DNA of 64,000 nucleotides from an uncultured Alistipes sp. (lineage in GTDB: Bacteria > Bacteroidota > Bacteroidia > Bacteroidales > Rikenellaceae): positions 124,001 through 188,000 of the forward strand of contig CANQDE010000003.1 in assembly GCA_947591475.1 (NCBI GenBank), read 5' to 3'. Every line of letters starts with the position of its first letter. Position 1 is the stretch's first letter. A model generated the notes under the pieces. The model had not been told where the DNA came from. It made no database searches and worked only from the letters and a program-made list of their open reading frames with translations. A program made the translations under genes and the position numbers. Of this stretch, positions 23,029-30,830 are shown piece by piece.

Positions 23029-23553
23029 ATGAAACAGACTGTCAATGTGAATATCGGGTCGATGCCGTTCACCCTCGACGAAGATGCTTATCAAGCCTTG
23101 CGCGACTATTTCGCCGACGTTCGCAGCCGCTTGCCCGAGGACGATACCGAAACGGAGGCCGATGTCGAAACCCGTATGGGCGAGATTCTGCGCGAAAAGG
23201 TCGCTTCGCCCATGTATGTCGTGTCGCTCGACACCGTGCGGGCGGCTATCGCCCGCCTCGGGACGCCCGATTGCTTCGGCGCCCGCCACGACCAACCCCG
23301 AAGCGAAGAAGATGCCCCGACGAACGGGCGTCCCGACAAACTGCGCCGTTCGCGCAACGATCGTTCGATTGCCGGTGTCTGCGGCGGTTTAGCCGAGTAT
23401 TTCGGAATCGATTCGAGCCTGCTGCGTTTGATTACGCTGCTGCTCATTCTCTTCGGCGGCATCTCCATCTGGATCTATGTCATCCTGTGGATCGTCATTC
23501 CCGAGGCCCCTGCGCAGTTTACCCTGCACGATACGAAGGGCCGGAACAAATAA
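23029..23553 (+). CDS. PspC domain membrane protein with N-terminal soluble domain
   Basis: This 174-residue protein has an N-terminal soluble domain of about 80 residues (starts MKQTVNVNIGSMPFTLDEDAY, with the repeated acidic ETEADVETRMGEIL helix). After a hydrophilic linker comes a PspC domain (about 108-160; RSRNDRSIAGVCGGLAEYFGID) with one or two membrane-spanning stretches ending WIVIPEAP. PspC-type proteins sense envelope stress or act as toxin-like membrane modulators in other phyla. The same N-terminal domain recurs in the last gene of this operon (24983-26203). It is first of five genes, 14 bases before the small PspC gene. Confidence 0.85.
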   Translation: MKQTVNVNIGSMPFTLDEDAYQALRDYFADVRSRLPEDDTETEADVETRMGEILREKVASPMYVVSLDTVRAAIARLGTPDCFGARHDQPRSEEDAPTNGRPDKLRRSRNDRSIAGVCGGLAEYFGIDSSLLRLITLLLILFGGISIWIYVILWIVIPEAPAQFTLHDTKGRNK

Positions 23554-23567
23554 AAAATTATCGTCTT

Positions 23568-23771
23568 ATGGAAACGAATGAAAAAAAACGACTTTATCGC
23601 ACGCGAAACGGTGTTCTGGCTGGCGTGTGCGGCGGAATTGCGGAATTCTTCGGACTGAACACGTCGACGATCCGTTGGGTTACGTTGTTGCTGATTCTCT
23701 TCGGCGGTCTCTCCATCTGGGTTTACATCCTCCTGTGGCTGATCGTCCCCAAGAAACCGAAAAACCTGTGA
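23568..23771 (+). CDS. Small PspC domain protein
   Basis: This 67-residue protein consists almost only of a PspC domain: basic start ETNEKKRLYRTRNG, the signature VLAGVCGGIAEFFGLNTS, then one or two hydrophobic segments closing in LLWLIVPKKP. The start is the ATG 14 bases after the previous stop; a longer upstream reading in this frame overlaps the previous gene and is spurious. It is nearly a stand-alone copy of the C-terminal part of its neighbour, suggesting duplication within the operon. It lies 4 bases before the PadR gene. Confidence 0.87.
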   Translation: METNEKKRLYRTRNGVLAGVCGGIAEFFGLNTSTIRWVTLLLILFGGLSIWVYILLWLIVPKKPKNL

Positions 23772-23775
23772 TGCC

Positions 23776-24114
23776 ATGACCGAAGATAATGTGAAAGCGC
23801 AGATGCGCAAGGGAATTCTGGAGTATTGCATCCTCGCCATTCTTTCCCGCGAAGATTCCTATGCTCCGAAGATCATCGCCGAACTGAAACAGTCGGAGAT
23901 GATCGTGGTCGAGGGTACGCTCTACCCGATCCTCACCCGGCAGAAGAACGCCGGATTATTGACCTATCGTTGGGAAGAGTCGCCGCAAGGCCCTCCGCGT
24001 AAGTACTACACCCTCACGGACAAGGGCCGCGAGTACCTCGCTTCGTTGGATGCCGCTTGGGAGGAATTGGTGACCCAGATACGAACCATTCGCCACGGAA
24101 AAGAGGAAAATTAA
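23776..24114 (+). CDS. PadR family transcriptional regulator
   Basis: This 112-residue winged-helix protein has the PadR pattern: KGILEYCILAILSREDSYAPKI at the N-terminus, recognition helix region VVEGTLYPILTRQKNAGLL, and the wing PPRKYYTLTDKGREYL. A short C-terminal helix for dimerisation follows. PadR proteins usually repress their own operon. Here the gene sits in the middle of the PspC/DUF2807 operon, so autoregulation of these envelope genes is the simplest reading. The inducing signal is unknown. Confidence 0.9.
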   Translation: MTEDNVKAQMRKGILEYCILAILSREDSYAPKIIAELKQSEMIVVEGTLYPILTRQKNAGLLTYRWEESPQGPPRKYYTLTDKGREYLASLDAAWEELVTQIRTIRHGKEEN

Positions 24115-24142
24115 CCCGAAACATCAAATAATCGAAAAAATC

Positions 24143-24964
24143 ATGAAAACCTGTTTGTTGAAAATCTTCGTCCTGATCGGATTGTGCTTGGGACTGTTGG
24201 TGATTCCCACGAGCTGTTCGGCTACGCGCCGTTCCGATAAGACGGTCGTATGGGACGGCCGCCGCACCACCGTCAGCGGAAGCGGCAACTTGGTTACCCG
24301 CACGAAAGCAGCGCCCGATTTCCGTGCCGTCAGCGCTGCGCGGGGCATCGAGGTCGTCATCGGAGGCAGCAACAAGATCGTCATCGAAGCCGACGACAAC
24401 GTGCTGGAGTATGTGATTGCCGAAGTCGAGGGCGGAACCTTGCAAATCAGCCTTCCAGAGAAGGTAAACGTGCGCAATGCGTCCATTACCGTGCGGATTC
24501 CGAACAACGGGAAGATCGAGGCCCTCCGTGCATCGAGTGGCGCCGAAATCCGTACCGAATCGGCGTTGAAAGCCTCCGATATGGAGATTCGCTTGTCGAG
24601 CGCCGCTTCGCTGGACGCCGCGCTGAAGGTCAAACAGTGCACCATCCGCATGTCGAGCGGCTCGGAGATGAAGGCGGCTGCCGATTTCGGACAGTGCACC
24701 GTCGGTTTGTCGAGCGGTTCGAGTGTCCGACTTTCCGGCAAGGCCGATGCGCTGTCCGCCGACCTTTCGTCGGGGGCCGAACTGAACGCATTCGAGTTGG
24801 ATGCCCGCATGTGCGAGGTCGAGGTGTCGAGCGGGGCCGAAGCCGAGGTCAACTGCTCCGGCGAACTCACGGCCCGGGCCTCGAGCGGCGGAAGTGTCAA
24901 GTACAGAGGCGATTGTCAGGTCGATAAACAAAGCAGCTCCGGCGGCGAAGTCAAAAAACGCTAA
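24143..24964 (+). CDS. Head GIN (DUF2807) lipoprotein
   Basis: This 273-residue lipoprotein (lipobox PTSC, Cys25) carries a DUF2807 auto-transporter adhesin-like head domain. After TKAAPDFRAVSAARGIEVVIGG come regularly repeated short strands with Ser-Ser-Gly or Ser-Ala turns (ASSGAEIRTES, LSSAASLDA, MSSGSEMKA, LSSGSSVRL, LSSGAELNA). This is typical of a right-handed beta-solenoid. Such proteins are common in Bacteroidetes next to PspC and PadR genes; the function is unknown, perhaps envelope stress or surface coating. It lies 28 bases after padR and 18 before the last PspC gene. Confidence 0.9.
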   Translation: MKTCLLKIFVLIGLCLGLLVIPTSCSATRRSDKTVVWDGRRTTVSGSGNLVTRTKAAPDFRAVSAARGIEVVIGGSNKIVIEADDNVLEYVIAEVEGGTLQISLPEKVNVRNASITVRIPNNGKIEALRASSGAEIRTESALKASDMEIRLSSAASLDAALKVKQCTIRMSSGSEMKAAADFGQCTVGLSSGSSVRLSGKADALSADLSSGAELNAFELDARMCEVEVSSGAEAEVNCSGELTARASSGGSVKYRGDCQVDKQSSSGGEVKKR

Positions 24965-24982
24965 TCCGAAAATCCGCGTATC

Positions 24983-26203
24983 ATGAACGAAGTCAAAAAA
25001 TGCAGCATATCGGGCGTCGCGTTCACCTTGGACAACGATGCTTACGAGGAGTTGGAGCGTTACATCGAGAGCCTCCGACAGGCTTACAAGAATTCGCCCG
25101 ACGGGGCGGAGATTATCGCCGACATCGAGGCTCGCATCGCCGAACTGATCCTCTCGGCGCAGGACGGCGGACGGGTCGTCGAGAAACCGCTGGTGTTGAA
25201 CATCATCCGGCAACTGGGCAGCGCGCAGGATATTTCCGAAAAGGAGGAAAATCCCGATGCCGACCTGCAATCCGAATCGCCCCGCATCCCGCGCCGCCTC
25301 TACCGCGACATCGAAAACGCCAAGTTGGGCGGTGTCTGCGCCGGTCTGGGCCGTTATTTCGGCATCGACGCCGTGTGGATTCGGTTGGGTGTCTTCCTGC
25401 CGATTCTCCTCAAAATCGTTTTCGGATCGTATTCTTGGTTCTTCGGCAATGTATTCGGGAACATCTTCGGGGTCTTTCTGCTCTGTTATTTGGTCATGTG
25501 GTTCGCCGTGCCAGTGGCCCGTTCCGCCCGTCAGAAGTTGGAGATGAACGGCGATCCGATCACGACCCAGTCGGTGGCCGACACGACCGCTGCTGCGGCC
25601 AATGACGTCGACAGCAAAGCCAAATCCGTCGTGGCCGAAACCGTGTCGGTATTCGGCAAAGTCGTGTTGATCTTGTTGAAACTTTTCGCCGGCCTGCTCG
25701 TTTTCGGATTGATCTGCGCCGCCTGCGCCTTGATCGTCGGTTTGATCAGCGTGGCCGTCGGCGGATACGAATTCCTGCACCTCTCGCCCGATGAATACTC
25801 CATCTGGCTGCCGATTACGGGCATCTTGGTCGTGCTGGTTCCCGTTTTTCTGTTGATTTACGTGCTGATGTGTCTGATTGCTTCGCGCAAGCCCGGCGGC
25901 AAAACGATTCTGGCAACCTTCTTGCTTTGGATCGTTACGATTATCGCTTGCGTGGTTTTCGCGATTCGCGCCGATGTTACCGACGGGGTGCGTCATATCA
26001 TACGCGGCAAAAGCATCCGGATCGAAACGCCGCGTCCCGATATGGAGGAGTTGGAGCAGCAGCTCGAAGCGTTGGAGAGTTATTCCATCGACATTCGGGA
26101 CAGCACCAACAATGTGAACATCACCGTGCGGGCGAACCGCAAGGCACCGAACAAAGAACGTCCGGTCGTCGTCAAACAGACGCAGACCGATACGATTCGT
26201 TGA
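24983..26203 (+). CDS. Large PspC domain multi-pass membrane protein
   Basis: This 406-residue protein has the same soluble N-terminal domain as the first gene of the operon (ISGVAFTLDNDAYEELERY ... IIADIEARIAELIL). A PspC domain follows at about 105-180 (LYRDIENAKLGGVCAGLGRYFGID). Several further membrane segments lie at about 140-180, 225-260, 275-300 and 310-330, and a charged C-terminal helix with PDMEELEQQLEAL completes it. It probably forms a complex with the smaller PspC proteins in the inner membrane. It is the last gene of the operon, followed by a very stable terminator. Confidence 0.87.
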   Translation: MNEVKKCSISGVAFTLDNDAYEELERYIESLRQAYKNSPDGAEIIADIEARIAELILSAQDGGRVVEKPLVLNIIRQLGSAQDISEKEENPDADLQSESPRIPRRLYRDIENAKLGGVCAGLGRYFGIDAVWIRLGVFLPILLKIVFGSYSWFFGNVFGNIFGVFLLCYLVMWFAVPVARSARQKLEMNGDPITTQSVADTTAAAANDVDSKAKSVVAETVSVFGKVVLILLKLFAGLLVFGLICAACALIVGLISVAVGGYEFLHLSPDEYSIWLPITGILVVLVPVFLLIYVLMCLIASRKPGGKTILATFLLWIVTIIACVVFAIRADVTDGVRHIIRGKSIRIETPRPDMEELEQQLEALESYSIDIRDSTNNVNITVRANRKAPNKERPVVVKQTQTDTIR

Positions 26204-26239
26204 CCGTTAGTTGAGTTGTTTAGATAAAGTTCATCGAGA

Positions 26240-26276
26240 GCCGTCCGCCCGACAATCTGTCGGGCGGACGGCTTTT
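26240..26276 (+). terminator. Intrinsic terminator of the PspC operon
   Basis: A perfect 15-base-pair stem (GCCGTCCGCCCGACA / TGTCGGGCGGACGGC) has a 3-base loop ATC and is followed by TTTT. No T-tract is present on the other strand, so it serves the + strand operon. Confidence 0.92.
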
Positions 26277-26316
26277 CGTCGGGGCGTCGGGCGGACTATT
26301 GGCTTGCCGCGAACGT

Positions 26317-27606
26317 TCAGCTTTTATGGGTCATGATGTCGAGCACCATGCGGTCGGTTTCGTTCATGCCGTCGCGGCCGATGCGGGTCAGATTGCGGAT
26401 GCAGCGGTCGACATCCTCGTCGATGATGCCCTCGACCGGCGTAACGCAATGACCGTCCATCGCCATCATCGCCGACAGCACGGCCGTTGATACGCCGCTC
26501 ATCAGTTTCATCGCGCAGCTCGGTTTCGCGCCGTCGCAAATCATGCCTGTCAGATTGGCAATCATGTTCTTGACCGCCGCGACGATTCGATCGTAGTCGC
26601 CGCCCATCAGGTAAGCGATGCCGCAGCTCGAACCGGTTGCTGCCACGACACAGCCGCACAAGGCCGAAAGCCGTCCGAGACTTTGTTTGATGTAAATCAC
26701 GGTCAGGTGGCTTAACGTCAAGGCCCGAACGGTTTGTTCCTCCGATGCGCCGATCTGTTCGGCGTAAACCACCACCGGAAGCGTCGCCGCGATGCCTTGA
26801 TTGCCGCTTCCCGAATTGCTCATCACAGGGATTTTCGCACCGGCCATGCGGGCGTCGCAGGCCGCCGAAGTATAGGAGAGAATGCGCGAAAAGAGGCTGT
26901 CGCCCATCACTTTCAGCTCCCGTTCCCGACGGAGCGTGCGACCGACGCTGTGTCCGTAGTCGCCCGTGAAGGCTTGTTCAGCCGCCGCTTTGTTCAACCG
27001 CCGCGATTCGAGGATGAAACGCAATTCGTCGACCGGCGTGGTCGTGGCGAATTCCCATACGCGGGCGAGCGAAAGGCCGACTGCCTCTTCGGTTTCTTCG
27101 GCAGTCGCCGGTGTCCGTTTGTCGAGCGTCGCCTGCCCATCGCGGGCCGCATAGACGAAACGGGTATGTCCTCCGGCGATGATGGCCGTTGCTGTGTGGC
27201 CAGCAGCCGAGACCTCTACTTCGATATAGAGTTTCTCGTCGATTTCCTCTTTGAGTGCGATGGCGATGCCCTTTCGGTCGATGAACGCCTTGCCGCGTTC
27301 CACGGCTTCGGGCGTAACATCGCGCAAGACCTCCAACTGGTATTCCGATTTTCCGACCAAGGCACCGAGCGCCACGGCGATGGGCAGACCGATCATGCCG
27401 CCCGTGCCCGGAATTCCGACGCCCATCGCGTTTTTCAGGATATTGGCGCTCAGCCGGACGTCGATGCGTTCCGGTTGGTGGCCGAGTTCTTCGGTTGCGC
27501 GGGCCGTGCAGAGTGCGACGGCAATGGGTTCGGTGCAACCGATGGCGGGCACCACTTCGCGATGGATGAGCGCGATGATGCGCTCCCGTTCGGGTTTCGG
27601 TATCAT
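26317..27606 (-). CDS. L-cysteine desulfidase-like protein (CyuA / serine dehydratase alpha-like, UPF0597)
   Basis: This 429-residue cytoplasmic protein has the family signature AIGCTEPIAVAL (Cys24) and the conserved blocks GVGIPGTGGMIGLP and GGHTRFVYAARDG. The C-terminal block GMICDGAKPSCAMKL carries further cysteines. The cysteines fit the iron-sulfur ligands of archaeal L-cysteine desulfidase and E. coli CyuA, which break down L-cysteine to pyruvate, ammonia and sulfide. The length matches the family (about 430). The gene stands alone; its promoter box overlaps the terminator of rpmA. L-serine deaminase activity is an alternative. Confidence 0.88.
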   Translation of the reverse strand: MIPKPERERIIALIHREVVPAIGCTEPIAVALCTARATEELGHQPERIDVRLSANILKNAMGVGIPGTGGMIGLPIAVALGALVGKSEYQLEVLRDVTPEAVERGKAFIDRKGIAIALKEEIDEKLYIEVEVSAAGHTATAIIAGGHTRFVYAARDGQATLDKRTPATAEETEEAVGLSLARVWEFATTTPVDELRFILESRRLNKAAAEQAFTGDYGHSVGRTLRRERELKVMGDSLFSRILSYTSAACDARMAGAKIPVMSNSGSGNQGIAATLPVVVYAEQIGASEEQTVRALTLSHLTVIYIKQSLGRLSALCGCVVAATGSSCGIAYLMGGDYDRIVAAVKNMIANLTGMICDGAKPSCAMKLMSGVSTAVLSAMMAMDGHCVTPVEGIIDEDVDRCIRNLTRIGRDGMNETDRMVLDIMTHKS

Positions 27607-27635
27607 GGGGAATCGGGAATTAGCTTATTTGAAAG

Positions 27636-27643
27636 CAAAGATA
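27636..27643 (-). promoter_or_regulatory. -7 box of the cysteine desulfidase gene
   Basis: The minus strand reads TATCTTTG, 30 bases before the start codon. The -33 position falls inside the neighbouring terminator stem and reads TTCG rather than TTG, so the upstream element is weak. Confidence 0.55.
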
Positions 27644-27681
27644 CAAAAAAGCGCTTCGAATCCGAAGCGCTTTTCTTTTTT
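27644..27681 (-). terminator. Bidirectional hairpin terminating rplU-rpmA
   Basis: GCGCTTCG / CGAAGCGC pair around AATC, flanked by A-run and T-run on both sides, so it has terminator shape on both strands. Its natural client is the minus-strand rpmA, which ends 22 bases upstream of it. Confidence 0.85.
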
Positions 27682-27702
27682 TGCGAACGATGCGTCGCGT
27701 GG

Positions 27703-27963
27703 TTACTCGCTCAGCGGGGTAACGCTGACATAGGAGCGACCCTCGCGTTTCTTGCAAAACGAGACCGTTCCGTCGACCAAGGCGAACAACGTATGGTCTT
27801 TGCCCATGCCGACGTTCTCACCGGCATTGTGTGCCGTGCCGCGCTGACGGACGATGATGTTGCCCGCCTTTGCGAACTGGCCGCCGAACAATTTGATGCC
27901 GAGCCGTTTGCTTTCCGACTCACGGCCGTTCTTCGAACTACCTACACCTTTCTTGTGTGCCAT
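27703..27963 (-). CDS. rpmA: 50S ribosomal protein L27
   Basis: This 86-residue protein has the L27 N-terminus [22 protein letters not shown] directly at the start, so no processing extension is present. The conserved block [21 protein letters not shown] follows. The N-terminal tail reaches towards the peptidyl-transferase centre. It lies 19 bases downstream of rplU, the usual order. Confidence 0.97.
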   Translation of the reverse strand: MAHKKGVGSSKNGRESESKRLGIKLFGGQFAKAGNIIVRQRGTAHNAGENVGMGKDHTLFALVDGTVSFCKKREGRSYVSVTPLSE

Positions 27964-27982
27964 GATGCTTCGTTTTTAAGGT

Positions 27983-28294
27983 TTATGCAACGATTTCTTC
28001 CACAAGAATCTGCGTCAGCGCCTGCCGGTGTCCGTTGCATTTCTGGTATCCCGTGCGGCGTTTTTTCTTGAACACCAAGACTTTGTCGTCTTTGAGGTGT
28101 TTCAGAATCTTGCATTTCACTTCGGCGCCTTTCACCACAGGTGCGCCGACTTTGACCTGACCGTCGTTGTCTGCGAGCAGGACACGGTCGAAACTTACGG
28201 ACGAATTTTCATCGCCCTGAAGACGGTGGACATAAAGTTTCCGACCTTTTTCAGCTTTGAATTGCTGACCTGCAATCTCTACTATTACGTACAT
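27983..28294 (-). CDS. rplU: 50S ribosomal protein L21
   Basis: This 103-residue protein starts at [13 protein letters not shown]. An in-frame ATG 42 bases upstream (28336) lies within the promoter region and is rejected. The conserved core is [17 protein letters not shown] and the C-terminal [16 protein letters not shown] (family KRRKGYRRKQGHRQ type). It binds 23S rRNA. It is first of the rplU-rpmA pair, with a strong promoter 40-70 bases upstream. Confidence 0.97.
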   Translation of the reverse strand: MYVIVEIAGQQFKAEKGRKLYVHRLQGDENSSVSFDRVLLADNDGQVKVGAPVVKGAEVKCKILKHLKDDKVLVFKKKRRTGYQKCNGHRQALTQILVEEIVA

Positions 28295-28333
28295 TTGTTG
28301 TGAACAAAAGGGTATTTGAACCTTTTTAGCGTG

Positions 28334-28363
28334 CAAATATACGCATTTTTATCGGAACTGCAA
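28334..28363 (-). promoter_or_regulatory. Promoter of rplU-rpmA
   Basis: The minus strand has TTG (plus CAA 28361-28363), 19 bases, TATATTTG (28334-28341): a near-perfect Bacteroidetes promoter. Confidence 0.85.
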
Positions 28364-28460
28364 TACCCGAGGCCGATTTTTTCGGCATCGCCGGTCTCTG
28401 GCACGGTTTTGGGCGAGGAGCTGCGCGCCGGAAGTGTTGTGCCGGCACACAGGGAGGATC

Positions 28461-28832
28461 ATGCACCGTCGTATATTGATTGTTGCCGAAGAGCCGTTCG
28501 TGCGCGATGTCGTTCGTTTGTCGTTGGTCGGATTGGGCGCCGAGGTGCGCTGCACGTCCGACTGCGAGGGGATGCGCGCATCGTGCCGCCGTGCGACTTT
28601 CGATCTGATTATCGTCTTGCAAGCGGCGATGTTCCTGTGCGGCGGCAATCCCGTGCGCGAGGTGCGGCCCGTCGGCCTGCGGCATCCTGCGATCTATGTG
28701 CTGTCGTGGCAGCAGGCCGAGCAGACGGTGTTGAGCCTGCTGGAAGCGGGCGTCGACCAGTATATGACCTTTCCGGTGAATCTGCAACGGTTGCGCCGCA
28801 AGGTGGCCGACGAACTCGACCGACGATTGTGA
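28461..28832 (+). CDS. Stand-alone receiver-like protein lacking the phosphoacceptor Asp
   Basis: This 123-residue protein has the length and strand/helix rhythm of a CheY-type receiver (RRILIVAEEPFVRD, ATFDLIIVL, AIYVLSW, AGVDQYMTFPVN). The acidic pair is Glu10-Glu11. The phosphoacceptor Asp expected after DLIIV is Leu53, and the Lys of the usual TKP motif is Phe104 (TFP). Only the Ser82 switch position is conserved. It therefore cannot be phosphorylated in the normal way and may act as a protein-protein adaptor. There is no output domain. The ATG chosen gives the canonical receiver start; an ATG at 28434 would add 9 residues. It lies 5 bases before the HEAT-like gene. Confidence 0.7.
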   Translation: MHRRILIVAEEPFVRDVVRLSLVGLGAEVRCTSDCEGMRASCRRATFDLIIVLQAAMFLCGGNPVREVRPVGLRHPAIYVLSWQQAEQTVLSLLEAGVDQYMTFPVNLQRLRRKVADELDRRL

Positions 28833-28837
28833 ACCCG

Positions 28838-29782
28838 ATGATCGATACGCTTTATAGGATTTATACGGTTCTCGCGCTCGCGGCAGCGTGTGTGTTGTCG
28901 ATAGGCGCCTTGTTTGCCGCCTTGCGCGAACGCCGCCGGCGGGGGCACGATGCGATTCTGCGGGCCAAATATCTGCATGCGTTGATGCTGGCATTGAGCG
29001 GCGACGAAGGACGGATGCCCTATTTCCCGCTTTTTGGCCATTACGGCACCCGGCTGTTGTTGTGCGAAACCATCGCGGGCCTCGTGTCGATTACCTATGG
29101 ACTAAATACCGCGCTGTTGCGGCACGCAATCGACCGCTACGGGCTCGACCGCTGGATGTTGCGGCATGTCCGTCGATGCCGAGGCTACCGGCGGGCGCGG
29201 GCGTTGGCCCTGCTCGCGTGTCTGCCCTCCGATGAGACGATGGCTGCGGCCGTCGTCCCGTACCTTCGGAGCCGGAATCGTTATGTCCGGTTTTACGCAT
29301 TGACGGTGCAGTTGGCCGTCGATCCGGCGCACGCCTTGCGATACATCGAATCGTATCCCGGCCCGTTGTCGGCTTCGGAAGTGGCGGAGTTGATGGCTTT
29401 GTTGCGGCGCGGCATCCTGCCGGTTGCCTACGGGCCGTTGTTGGAATCCCGTTCACTCAACCTGCGCAGGGTCGGATTGGCCATTGTCCGGCAGTTCGGC
29501 ATCGAGGAGGCCGAAGGCCGGCTGTTGCAGTTCGTGGCTGACTCGTCCGAACCCGAGCTTGGACGGGAAGCGCTTTATGCGTTGTGTTCGCTGCGCTGCT
29601 CCCTGCTGCGGCGCGAGGTGGCCGTTTTTATCACGGGGATGAATTTTCGGGAACGTCGCGCGTTGTTGCGCTGCGTGGCGCTCGAAGGCTACGCCCTGAA
29701 TACGATGCAGCGGCTGTTCGAAGACGAGGAGCAGCCCTATTACGAAACGCTCGTGCAATCCTATAAACGTTCGTTGGCATGA
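28838..29782 (+). CDS. Membrane-anchored HEAT-repeat-like protein
   Basis: This 314-residue protein begins with one transmembrane helix (about 3-27, YRIYTVLALAAACVLSIGALF). A largely helical, arginine-rich cytoplasmic part follows, with short paired-helix units resembling HEAT/armadillo repeats (RARALALLACLPSDETMAAAVVPYLRS, SLNLRRVGLAIVRQFGIEEAEGRLL, PELGREALYALCSLRCSLLRREV). A longer open frame runs upstream through the receiver-like gene but is an out-of-frame read-through and is rejected. The stop overlaps the next start by 4 bases (ATGA), a sign of translational coupling. The function is unknown; the shape suggests a scaffold for partner proteins at the inner membrane. Confidence 0.7.
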   Translation: MIDTLYRIYTVLALAAACVLSIGALFAALRERRRRGHDAILRAKYLHALMLALSGDEGRMPYFPLFGHYGTRLLLCETIAGLVSITYGLNTALLRHAIDRYGLDRWMLRHVRRCRGYRRARALALLACLPSDETMAAAVVPYLRSRNRYVRFYALTVQLAVDPAHALRYIESYPGPLSASEVAELMALLRRGILPVAYGPLLESRSLNLRRVGLAIVRQFGIEEAEGRLLQFVADSSEPELGREALYALCSLRCSLLRREVAVFITGMNFRERRALLRCVALEGYALNTMQRLFEDEEQPYYETLVQSYKRSLA

Positions 29783-30717
29783 AAGTCGTCTTGTTACTCC
29801 TGTTGTGTGCTGTCAGTGCGGCCGCCTGCCTCGTTTTGCGGTCGGTGCTTCGGGGGCGGGACAAACGGTTGCTGCTCCGCGATGCGCACGGCATCGGCAG
29901 CAGTCTGTCGGAGGAGATCGGCATTTCGGTGCTGTGCAGCGGCATCGATACGCCCGAACGGATCGATGCGCTGTTGGGTTCGGAATACACCCGTTTCGAA
30001 GCGATCGTCGTGCTCGACGCAGGCGGTTTTCCCGAGGAGTTCGCCCAGTTGACGGCCCGTTACCGGATGATTCGGGTCGAATGGCACGGCTCGCAGGAGT
30101 TTCCAACGGCAGGCATCCGTTCGCTGTGGCGTTCCCGACGGCGGAGCTGTCGGCGGTTGGTGCTGGTCGACCGGCCGCAAAGAGCGGGCGGGACGGCTTC
30201 GGAATCGTCCGTTGCCGATTGGAATGCCGCCGCTTCGGTAGCGGCCTACGATTATCTGCTTCCGTTGGACGCACGCACGGTGTTGTTGCCCGATGCCGTG
30301 TTGCGGTTGGTGGCGGAATTGGGCGAACATCCGGCCGGTGCGGTCGATGTCGTGCGGTCGCACATCGGGATGCCGGTCGCGTTGATTGCTCGCGATGTCG
30401 TGATGGAGGCCGGCGGCTTCGGAAAGCGGTTGCTGCGGCGGGTTCCGCGACGGAAGCGGCTGGAGCTGTGGGAACCGTTGGCCGGTCGGGCGGATGCGGC
30501 GAAACGGATTCGGGTGGAAAAGCTCGTGCTTCGGGTGGCGGTGATCGTGGCGTTCATCGTTACGGGTTGGGCCGCCGTGGCGGGCTATTGGACGGGAGCG
30601 GCCGTAATGGCTACGGTGGCGGTCGTCGCAGGGGCCGTTGCTTATGGGCGGCAGGCGCTGGCGCCCAATATAGAAGGCGTTTATTTGAAGAGACGATCGA
30701 ATAAAGGCGATTCGTAA
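29779..30717 (+). CDS. Degenerate glycosyltransferase-2-like membrane protein
   Basis: This 312-residue protein has an N-terminal membrane helix (about 2-20), a central region like a GT-A fold, and two C-terminal membrane helices (about 252-290). The central part recalls family 2 transferases: a first strand GISVLCSGIDTPE, EAIVVLDAGGFPEEF, DYLLPLDARTVLLPDAVLRL and a late EAGGFGKRLLRR. The usual VIVPVYNE start, DxD metal motif and QxxRW acceptor motif are not recognisable, so activity is doubtful. Its start overlaps the stop of the HEAT-like gene by 4 bases. It may be a processive polysaccharide-synthase-like protein turned into a structural partner. Naming a sugar substrate is not possible. 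Confidence 0.6.
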   Translation: MKVVLLLLLCAVSAAACLVLRSVLRGRDKRLLLRDAHGIGSSLSEEIGISVLCSGIDTPERIDALLGSEYTRFEAIVVLDAGGFPEEFAQLTARYRMIRVEWHGSQEFPTAGIRSLWRSRRRSCRRLVLVDRPQRAGGTASESSVADWNAAASVAAYDYLLPLDARTVLLPDAVLRLVAELGEHPAGAVDVVRSHIGMPVALIARDVVMEAGGFGKRLLRRVPRRKRLELWEPLAGRADAAKRIRVEKLVLRVAVIVAFIVTGWAAVAGYWTGAAVMATVAVVAGAVAYGRQALAPNIEGVYLKRRSNKGDS

Positions 30718-30781
30718 CGTTCGATAGAAAGGCACCCCTTAATTATTGTGTTAAAAAATTCACAATATCGCGAAAATATCG

Positions 30782-30789
30782 TATCTTTA
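30782..30789 (+). promoter_or_regulatory. Possible -7 box (TATCTTTA) of cysQ
   Basis: Seven of the eight consensus positions fit. Transcription from it would start at or after the ATG at 30792, which favours the later ATG at 30831 as the real start. No good -33 element is seen. Confidence 0.4.
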
Positions 30790-30830
30790 CCATGACAACC
30801 GAGACTACGGAATACCAAATACGCACGACG

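Noticed and set aside
28316..29782. Long frame covering the receiver-like and HEAT-like genes
   Set aside because: Its first part is out of frame with the receiver-like gene and has no similarity; the real start of the HEAT-like protein is the ATG at 28838.
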